The position numbers and the translations under genes were made by a program. The notes beneath the pieces are model-generated. The model saw only the letters and a program-made list of their open reading frames with translations, did no database searches and was not told where the DNA came from. From positions 1 through 5,455 of the forward strand of contig PMAL01000018.1 in the NCBI GenBank assembly GCA_003152555.1: a DNA stretch of 5,455 nucleotides, written 5' to 3'. Below are positions 1 to 4,487 of this stretch, in pieces. Every line of letters begins with the position of its first letter. Within the stretch, counting starts at the first letter, position 1. Source of the DNA: Acidimicrobiaceae bacterium (GTDB lineage: Bacteria > Actinomycetota > Acidimicrobiia > Acidimicrobiales > RAAP-2).

Positions 1-145
1 CCCGACGATGGAGCTGGCGCTCAAGGATGCGCACCTGGTGGCGCAGGACAACCAGCTCGACGTCCTTGTCCACGTCGCGGCGGCGGGATGAGACAACGAA
101 CGCCAGGACACGGCAGAGCCCGACGTACACGAGAGAGAAGGCCAC
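1..145 (-). CDS. Integrase/transposase N-terminal part (partial, runs off left edge)
   Basis: The minus strand from a GTG at 145 is open to the window edge and gives 48 residues. They begin VAFSLVYVGLCRVLAFVV and continue through a basic stretch to DKDVELVVLRHQVRILERQ. A hydrophobic first 18 residues followed by a D-x-E-LxVLRHQ-xxxLxRQ motif is, from memory, the start of a group of actinobacterial rve (DDE) integrase/transposase proteins. Their catalytic domain would lie further left, outside the window. Such enzymes insert mobile DNA. The start is chosen because this GTG opens the family-like sequence and no in-frame ATG is seen just upstream; the ribosome site is weak. Whether the rest of the gene is intact cannot be seen. 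The opposite strand is also open here (about 29 codons to a TGA at 89), but that reading looks like the antisense shadow. Confidence 0.6.
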   Translation of the reverse strand, partial: MAFSLVYVGLCRVLAFVVSSRRRDVDKDVELVVLRHQVRILERQLHRR

Positions 146-151
146 CGCCCG

Positions 152-340
152 ATGTTGACCGGTAGCGTGGCTGAGCGCCAGCTCAGAGCCCTGATCGAGA
201 TTCTGGTGCCCTTCAGTCACGGCTGGCGCGGGATGACGATGACACCCCGGGCAACCCGCCGTCTCCAAGACCTCCGTCGCCAGCTCTTCGCCGACCAGTC
301 CGAGACCGACCTCGGCGAAACCGTCACAGCCGCCGCATAA
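152..340 (+). CDS. Short unrecognised ORF beside the transposase
   Basis: This is a 62-residue ORF starting at ATG 152 and ending with TAA. I do not recognise the protein. It is charged, with an arginine-rich middle (PRATRRLQDLRRQLFADQ, likely helical), no membrane segment and no cysteines. Third codon positions are mostly G or C, as in the real genes further right, which is the main reason to keep it. Its start lies 6 bases from the divergent transposase start, which leaves no room for separate promoters. It could be a passenger or remnant of the mobile element, or a chance ORF. A purine-rich stretch (GAGAGAGAAGG, about 131-141) lies around 10 bases upstream and could be a weak ribosome site. 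Confidence 0.3.
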   Translation: MLTGSVAERQLRALIEILVPFSHGWRGMTMTPRATRRLQDLRRQLFADQSETDLGETVTAAA

Positions 341-510
341 GCTTCGTACCAGAGCCTGCGCCCCCAGCTAATTACACCGCCCGTGGGACGCTACCACGTC
401 GTGGGCCTCGGCCCCCATACCGCCTTGCCGCCAAAGGGGCCCAAAGTCCCTAGGCACAATGGGAAAACGGCCCGTCTATTCATGGGGCCATCAACTAAAC
501 TTTGATATTA
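341..510. other. Non-coding stretch with small palindromes
   Basis: No convincing gene is seen between the short ORF and the helix-turn-helix ORF. The stretch holds two small adjacent palindromes, CCACG-T-CGTGG (394-404) and GGGCC-TC-GGCCC (403-414). A GGCCCC/GGGGCC pair with a long loop extends to about 441. None is followed by a T-run, so a terminator is not supported. The last 25 bases are clearly A+T-rich and include TAAACT (496-501), nine bases before the ATG at 511. This fits a -10 element for a transcript with almost no leader, but no matching -35 box is clear. Confidence 0.35.
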
Positions 511-1032
511 ATGAGTCAAACAGTTCGTCGCTGGCCGACAGCTCTGGTAGAGCACGACCTCGACAGAGTCCGCGCCGCGGCAGACCTCGTGCATTCAGGA
601 GAGCTCGCAGTCGAAGCCTGCATCCGGTTAGCTCGAGCCCATGGTGTCAGCTGGAACGACATCGGCCTAACGCTGGGCACCACGGCGCAAGGAGCGCACC
701 AGCGTTACCAGCACACACCAGGACCAGTCCGAGAGCAGACCCTCAGCACAGCGGACAGTTTGGATCTTCGCACGCCCACCAGTACACGACCGGCTCACCG
801 AGCAGCTCCGCCTTCTGGCGAGCGTCGCCAGTCAAGACGGACCGGTGCCGATGCGGTCCCCCTCTCTGCCGCCGGCGGGCCTTCGTCCTCTCCGCAGGGC
901 GGGCGATCCGGTCGGCCCGCTTCTCACCATGCCCCGCTTAGCCACAGCGCAGTTCCACCAGGACCACGGAGCACGCCCCGCCTGCCATGTAGCGTCCTAA
1001 CCAACGCACCCTCGCTGTCGTCCTCCTCGTAG
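511..1032 (+). CDS. Small helix-turn-helix protein with a doubtful, probably chimeric tail
   Basis: The ATG at 511 (MSQTVRRWPTALVEHD) opens an ORF of 173 residues. Residues 15-45 look helical and are followed by GVSWNDIGLTLGTTAQGAHQRY at 45-66, split here as GVSWNDIG and LTLGTTAQGAHQRY. This is the helix-turn-helix pattern of many small actinobacterial DNA-binding proteins, usually GVSWxDIGxxLGxxxQxAxQRY. DNA binding is therefore likely, with target unknown. From about residue 75 the sequence turns into low-complexity Pro/Ser/Arg text, and its last codons are the exact antisense of the glycosyltransferase remnant on the other strand. The stop at 1032 is therefore unlikely to be the original end. 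The ORF was probably truncated or fused during rearrangement; the trustworthy part is about 511-745. A TTG at 502 is an alternative start but has no support. Confidence 0.45.
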   Translation: MSQTVRRWPTALVEHDLDRVRAAADLVHSGELAVEACIRLARAHGVSWNDIGLTLGTTAQGAHQRYQHTPGPVREQTLSTADSLDLRTPTSTRPAHRAAPPSGERRQSRRTGADAVPLSAAGGPSSSPQGGRSGRPASHHAPLSHSAVPPGPRSTPRLPCSVLTNAPSLSSSS

Positions 1033-1201
1033 CCGTGGGCGACCACCGAGCACAGCTCGGTGCGGGTGGCCGAGTCGCCGGTGGCGTACAAGGTGACGTG
1101 GACGCCGAGGTCGGTGAGGGTGGCGCCTACCTGCTCCACGGGCAGTAGCCGCGGGGCACGGTGGGCCAGGCGATGGGCGCCAGCGTGACGACCCGGATCA
1201 C
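987..1201 (-). pseudogene. Glycosyltransferase remnant, frameshifted and 3'-truncated
   Basis: A GTG at 1201-1199 overlaps the TGA of the upstream GH130 gene by four bases (GTGA). It opens IRVVTLAPIAWPTVPRGYCPW, where the reading hits TAG at 1129-1127. The next frame, from about 1139, continues EQVGATLTDLGVHVTLYATG and then DSATRTELCSVVAHGYEEDD. Together they match the N-terminal donor-side fold of GT4-type glycosyltransferases (RVVTLAPIAW...PP.GYGPWEQ...L...GxxVTLFATGDS). One extra G in the TGG at 1138-1136 would restore PWEQ, so a single-base deletion is the simplest explanation. Family members run to several hundred residues; here homology fades near 1011-987 and the sugar-nucleotide-binding C-terminal domain is missing. 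A sequencing error could explain the frameshift but not the truncation. The overlap with the GH130 gene indicates former translational coupling and a shared glycan pathway. Confidence 0.7.
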
Positions 1202-2193
1202 GGCGGACCGATGGTGCCCATGAGGGGTCCGCCAGCCGACTCGGGCTTGCAGGGGTGCTGCTCGAGGTGGTCGAGCAGGGTGGCCAGGCTGGTCTCGGCG
1301 ACGCAGACGACGGTGTCGGCGGCGCCGTAGTAGATGTGCACGGTGTCGCCGTCGTCGCGCAGGATCCAGCCGCAGGGAAAGACCACGCCCGGTACGTCGC
1401 CCGTCTGCTCGTAGGGCTCGCGCGGCCCGAAGATCCACTCGTTACTGCGCGCGATCACCGTGGACGGGTCATCGCGGTCGAGCATGGCTAAGCCAACTCG
1501 GTAGATCGAACCCGAGGCCGTCGTGCGCACCGCGTGGTAGCAGATGAGCCAGCCATCCTTGGTGAGCAGTGGTGGCGGGCCGAGCCCGATCTTGTTGGCG
1601 TCCCAGTGGCTGCCGCGTTGGGCCGCAATCAATACCTGCGCCTCGCCCCAGTACGTGAGGTCCGGGCTATAGGAGAGCCACATGTGCGTGCCGAGTCCCG
1701 GCATGTTCGGCACGGGACGATGTATCAGCGCCCAGCGATCGTCAAAGGTGGTGGGAAAGAGCGCGGCGTCCTTGTCTTCGGGCGGTTGCAGCACGCCGCA
1801 GCGCTCCCAGTTGACAAAGTCGCGGGTTTTGGTGAGGCTCACGAGGGGTCCGAAGGCCGAGTAGCCCACGTAAACCACGTAGTACTCGTCACCAATGCGG
1901 GTTATTCGCGGATCCTCGACGCCCCACTGCTCTTCAACCAGATCGGCGTCCGGCGTCAAACCGCGCGTCTGGTCAATATTCCAGTCGGTGAGTCCATTTT
2001 CGCTGGTCGCGACCACCAACGACGAAAGGCCGGTGCGGTCCTCCACCCTCAGGAGAAGCAGGGTGCCCCCCTCGAACTCGGTGGCCCCCGGGTTGAAGAC
2101 GGCGTTCACGGTATGGGGGAAGTCGCTCGCGCATATGATTGGATTGCCATTAAAGCGGGTAAATAGCTCGCGTGGTTCATTAATTCGGGTCAT
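1198..2193 (-). CDS. GH130 family glycoside phosphorylase / mannosidase (copy A)
   Basis: This is a 331-residue cytoplasmic-type protein with no signal peptide and the five-bladed propeller signatures of GH130 (DUF377): NAVFNPGA (30-37), LLLRVEDRTG (46-55), GVEDPRI (91-97), KDAALFP (141-147), HRPVP (158-162), WDANKIGLGPPPL (197-209), YRVGLAMLD (231-239), GDVPGVVFP (265-273) and IYYGAAD (287-293). The Asp of EDPR (residue 94) is the expected proton donor of the family. Arg and Lys residues in LLLRVEDR and NKIG are of the kind that hold phosphate in phosphorylases. GH130 enzymes cleave beta-mannosides, usually by phosphorolysis to mannose 1-phosphate. The exact linkage, and phosphorylase versus hydrolase, cannot be decided here. 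ATG 2193 is preferred over ATG 2199 because a GGGGG ribosome site sits six bases before it. The 3' end overlaps the glycosyltransferase remnant. Confidence 0.88.
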   Translation of the reverse strand: MTRINEPRELFTRFNGNPIICASDFPHTVNAVFNPGATEFEGGTLLLLRVEDRTGLSSLVVATSENGLTDWNIDQTRGLTPDADLVEEQWGVEDPRITRIGDEYYVVYVGYSAFGPLVSLTKTRDFVNWERCGVLQPPEDKDAALFPTTFDDRWALIHRPVPNMPGLGTHMWLSYSPDLTYWGEAQVLIAAQRGSHWDANKIGLGPPPLLTKDGWLICYHAVRTTASGSIYRVGLAMLDRDDPSTVIARSNEWIFGPREPYEQTGDVPGVVFPCGWILRDDGDTVHIYYGAADTVVCVAETSLATLLDHLEQHPCKPESAGGPLMGTIGPP

Positions 2194-2199
2194 TTGCAT

Positions 2200-2204
2200 C
2201 CCCC
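2200..2204 (-). promoter_or_regulatory. Ribosome binding site of GH130 copy A
   Basis: On the minus strand GGGGG is followed by ATGCAA and then ATG. The run touches the first ATG (2199) but lies six bases from the second (2193), which makes the second the more likely start. Confidence 0.45.
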
Positions 2205-2285
2205 AATAGGAACTTGTTAACTTCTACACTCTGTATCCAACATAGGGCAATTGCACCCTTTCGGAGGCAAGGAGTGCAAGGAGCC
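2205..2285. promoter_or_regulatory. Shared divergent control region between the two GH130 genes
   Basis: The stretch between the two head-to-head genes is visibly richer in A+T than its surroundings and must hold promoters in both directions. TACACT (2225-2230) fits a plus-strand -10 consensus (TAnnnT). TTGTTA (2214-2219) is -35-like but too close to pair with it. On the minus strand TTGCCC (2250-2245) and TAGAAG (2226-2221) are 18 bases apart, which is a weak pair. A direct repeat AACTT-n3-AACTT lies at 2211-2223 around the GTTAAC palindrome. No box is strong enough to assign with certainty. Confidence 0.35.
2245..2258. promoter_or_regulatory. Operator candidate, near-palindrome
   Basis: GGGCAATTGCACCC has a perfect 8-base centre (GCAATTGC, 2247-2254). 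A GGG/CCC pair surrounds it with one extra base on the right. It lies midway in the divergent region, where a repressor could control both GH130 genes together. It may be chance; no regulator gene of this locus is visible. Confidence 0.25.
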
Positions 2286-2292
2286 AGGTGGA
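2286..2292 (+). promoter_or_regulatory. Ribosome binding site of GH130 copy B
   Basis: AGGTGGA lies six bases before the GTG at 2299 and resembles AGGAGG. It supports this GTG over the longer TTG start at 2251, which falls inside the palindrome and has only a weak AGGG in front. Confidence 0.45.
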
Positions 2293-2298
2293 CCGTTT

Positions 2299-3297
2299 GT
2301 GTTAGCAGCATCAAGAGATAAGCCTCACGCCCGTCGAATACACGATCGACCGGTTATCGAGGCGCAATCAGTGCCGGGTTACGGCGCCGTTTTCAATGCT
2401 GGCCTCTTGCACCACGACGGCATCTATCACCTTTTCGCGCGCGGTATTCGCGACGGCTACACCCGCAATGTGGGTTCCGGACCACGTTTCCTGGACTACA
2501 TCTCCGACGTCCTGGTCTTCACCTCGGTTGACGGACGAAAGTACGAGTTCGGTTACGTGCTGTGTCGCGCGGGAGAACTGGGCGTGCACTGCTTTGAAGA
2601 CCCCAGGGTCCAGCGCGTCCAGAGCGGCGACGAAGAGCACATTGTCATGACCTACACCAATCTGCCGCCCTACGAGAGCGGCAAGCCGTGGCGCATCGGC
2701 GCGCACCGCCTTGTCTGGGACGGCAGCCGGTTCAACGTCGAAGCGACGACCGGCCAGTTGCTGGGTCCGCCCGACATTGCCAACAAGGACGCCATTGTCT
2801 TCACCCTGGGCGACGGGCGGGTGGCGCTCATTCATCGCATCCAGCCGGACATGCAATTGGCTGTCTTTGACGATCTGGAGCATCTCTGGAACGCCGGGCC
2901 GGAGTATTGGGATCACTACCTGGCCAATCTGGACGCTCACACGATTATTCGCCCGTCACGCGGAGCGCTCGGCATCGGCGCGGGCGCGCCGCCCATCGAC
3001 ACCGAGGCTGGCTTCCTGCTGTTCTTCCACGAACGCCGCGCCGACGGCGCGTACACCGTCAACTTGGCGCTGCTCGACCGCATGACGGGACGTCTGCGTA
3101 GCCGCCTGCCCCAACCACTCCTCGTGCCCGAGCTCGAATGGGAGCGCCGGGGTGACGTCGACAACGTGGTGTTCGTCCAGGGCGCGCACTCCGACGGCGA
3201 CGTGGTGTACCTGACCTACGGCGCCGCCGACCGCTGCATCGGTGTCGCGACGGCAAAAATCAGCCATTTGCTCGACGCGCTGCACGCCGCGGCATAA
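2299..3297 (+). CDS. GH130 family glycoside phosphorylase / mannosidase (copy B)
   Basis: From GTG 2299 this is a 332-residue soluble protein. It follows the same blade order as the divergent neighbour but with different wording: GAVFNAG (29-35), HLFARGIRDGY (44-54), CFEDPRV (98-104), NKDAIVF (162-168), ALIHRIQPDMQ (176-186), GIGAGAPPI (225-233), YTVNLALLD (252-260), GDVDNVVFVQGA (285-296) and LTYGAADRCIGVA (305-317). The Asp of EDPR (residue 101) is the expected catalytic acid. It is a distant paralogue of copy A, not a recent duplicate, so the two probably act on different chain lengths or linkages of the same glycan. Tandem GH130 pairs with split roles on beta-1,2-mannan are known in Thermoanaerobacter. 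Substrate and phosphorylase activity remain inferred. A TTG at 2251 would add 16 residues with no family match that I recognise. Confidence 0.85.
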   Translation: MLAASRDKPHARRIHDRPVIEAQSVPGYGAVFNAGLLHHDGIYHLFARGIRDGYTRNVGSGPRFLDYISDVLVFTSVDGRKYEFGYVLCRAGELGVHCFEDPRVQRVQSGDEEHIVMTYTNLPPYESGKPWRIGAHRLVWDGSRFNVEATTGQLLGPPDIANKDAIVFTLGDGRVALIHRIQPDMQLAVFDDLEHLWNAGPEYWDHYLANLDAHTIIRPSRGALGIGAGAPPIDTEAGFLLFFHERRADGAYTVNLALLDRMTGRLRSRLPQPLLVPELEWERRGDVDNVVFVQGAHSDGDVVYLTYGAADRCIGVATAKISHLLDALHAAA

Positions 3298-3309
3298 GAA
3301 CATGCCGCG
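3288..3309 (+). terminator. Perfect hairpin on the GH130-B stop codon
   Basis: CGCGGCAT (3288-3295) pairs perfectly with ATGCCGCG (3302-3309) around the six-base loop AAGAAC. The TAA stop lies at the loop edge. No T-run follows, so this is not a textbook intrinsic terminator. It could be a U-less terminator, as proposed for high-GC Gram-positives, or a 3' stabiliser of the GH130 message. It is the only clear RNA structure between the accessory gene and glmU. Confidence 0.4.
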
Positions 3310-3364
3310 CGAGACGCCACTCAGCAGTGAGGCGGCAATCTCCACGGCTGCTAGAGATACAGGT

Positions 3365-4456
3365 ATGAGTCGACCGATCTTTGTGGTGGTGCTCGCCGCG
3401 GGCGAGGGGACCAGGATGCGTTCGTCGCGGCCCAAGCCGTTGCACCACCTGTGCGGGCGACCAATGGTCCTCTACGTGCTCGACGCCGTCTCCCACGACG
3501 ACGTGCGCGCCACGGTCGTGGTTGTCGGTCACGGCGCGACGTGGGTCGAAAAGGCCCTGACGGAGCGGGCGCGCGCGGACGTGCACCTGACGTTCGTTGA
3601 GCAGTACGAGCAGTTGGGCACGGGACACGCGGTCTCGGTAGCGCTACCCACCATTCAAGACGAGAGCGGGGGCGCCGATGGCGACGTGCTCATTGTCCCG
3701 GGCGACACGCCACTGCTTCGTGCGTCGACCGTGGGCGCACTGCTCGCCCAGCACCGTCAGAGCCAGGCCGCGCTGACGGTGTTAACCGCCGTCGTCGACG
3801 ATCCGTCGGGATACGGGCGCATTATCCGCGATAAGGACGGCTCCTTGGCGCGCATCATTGAAGAACGAGACGCCACGTCCTCGGAGCGGGCCATAAACGA
3901 GGTGAACACGTCGATCATGGTCGTGCGCAAGAGCCTGCTCGGTCCGGCGCTGCGCCGCGTGGACCGCCAGAACGCGCAAAATCAGTTCTATCTCACCGAC
4001 CTCATCGCCGTGCTGCACGACACGGGTCACGTCACCCAGGCCATGCTGCTCGACGACCCCACCGAAGCCCAGGGGGTGAATGACCGATTGCAGTTGGCCG
4101 AGGCTGAAGCGGTGCTGCGCGCGCGCATCAACGAGCGTTGGATGAAGCGCGGCGTCACCATGTGGGACCCCGCCCATACCTACATCGACGCCGACGTGCA
4201 ACTTGGTCCCGAGGTCTCGCTGCTGCCGGGCTGCGTCTTAAAGGGCCACTGCGTCATTCAACGCGGCGCGCAACTTGGACCCAACGCCAACTTGACCGAC
4301 GTCTACGTGGGTGAGAACGCCAAGGTCGCCATGGTCGAAGCGACCAACGCGCACGTTGGGGCTGACGCCACAGTTCATTCGTTTGTCGTGATGTCCCCGG
4401 GCGCCAAAGTGGCCAGCTCCGAGGTCGTCGCACCGTTCGAAAACCGAACTAGATAA
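3365..4456 (+). CDS. glmU: UDP-N-acetylglucosamine pyrophosphorylase, short GlmU lacking the acetyltransferase active site
   Basis: This 363-residue protein makes UDP-GlcNAc from GlcNAc 1-phosphate and UTP, the entry to peptidoglycan precursors. The N-terminal domain is complete: LAAGEGTRM (10-18) with PKPLHH (23-28), EQYEQLGTGHAV (79-90), GDTPLL (113-118), GYGRII (149-154), EERDAT (166-171), EVNTS (179-183), YLTDLI (209-214) and GVNDRL (237-242). Asp114 and Asn239 are the expected Mg ligands. A beta-helix starts near 264 (MWDPAHTYIDADVQLG) but ends after about 95 residues with VVMSPGAKVASSEVVAPF. Full GlmU is about 450-490 residues. The arginine in the equivalent of E. coli RLRPGA is Met here, and the later His, Tyr, Asn and Lys of the acetyltransferase site are absent. 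The stop is followed within 31 bases by prs, so no missing domain is hidden by a frameshift. ATG 3365 fits the family start; GAGA lies seven bases before it. ATG 3302 or 3242 would add unrelated residues. Confidence 0.88.
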   Translation: MSRPIFVVVLAAGEGTRMRSSRPKPLHHLCGRPMVLYVLDAVSHDDVRATVVVVGHGATWVEKALTERARADVHLTFVEQYEQLGTGHAVSVALPTIQDESGGADGDVLIVPGDTPLLRASTVGALLAQHRQSQAALTVLTAVVDDPSGYGRIIRDKDGSLARIIEERDATSSERAINEVNTSIMVVRKSLLGPALRRVDRQNAQNQFYLTDLIAVLHDTGHVTQAMLLDDPTEAQGVNDRLQLAEAEAVLRARINERWMKRGVTMWDPAHTYIDADVQLGPEVSLLPGCVLKGHCVIQRGAQLGPNANLTDVYVGENAKVAMVEATNAHVGADATVHSFVVMSPGAKVASSEVVAPFENRTR

Positions 4457-4475
4457 CGAGCTCGCGCTCACCTTG

Positions 4476-4481
4476 TACGCT
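4476..4481 (+). promoter_or_regulatory. -10 element for a leaderless prs transcript
   Basis: TACGCT matches TAnnnT and lies exactly six bases before the GTG at 4488. That would place the transcription start on the start codon. No Shine-Dalgarno sequence is visible, and no good -35 box is seen. This layout is common for leaderless actinobacterial genes. prs could also be read through from glmU, 31 bases upstream. Confidence 0.4.
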
Positions 4482-4487
4482 GGCGCT

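Noticed and set aside
403..441. GGCC-rich inverted repeats as a terminator
   Set aside because: The stems are short or have long loops and no T-run follows.
459..941. Plus-strand ORF overlapping the helix-turn-helix ORF
   Set aside because: It is an Arg/Ser/Pro-rich out-of-frame reading over the helix-turn-helix domain, with no motif.
1044..1062. Perfect 8-bp stem with 3-base loop (CACCGAGC, ACA, GCTCGGTG)
   Set aside because: It lies inside the coding part of the glycosyltransferase remnant (codons for RTELCSV) and has no T-tract, so it is probably a by-product of codon choice.
1534..2166. Long plus-strand ORF opposite GH130 copy A
   Set aside because: It is the antisense shadow of a gene with clear GH130 motifs and has no recognisable motif itself.
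2251..2298. TTG start for GH130 copy B at 2251
   Set aside because: It falls inside the palindromic operator candidate, has only a weak ribosome site, and adds 16 residues without family resemblance; GTG 2299 has AGGTGGA at proper distance.
2368..2940. Minus-strand ORF of 190 codons opposite GH130 copy B
   Set aside because: It lies wholly inside a well-supported gene on the other strand; open antisense frames are common in GC-rich DNA.
3242..3364. Longer GlmU start at 3242 or 3302
   Set aside because: The extra residues are translated from the out-of-frame end of GH130-B and the gap, and look nothing like GlmU, which normally begins a few residues before LAAGxGTRM.
2956..3435. Minus-strand ORF spanning the GH130-B end and the glmU start
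   Set aside because: Antisense to two supported genes with no family motif.
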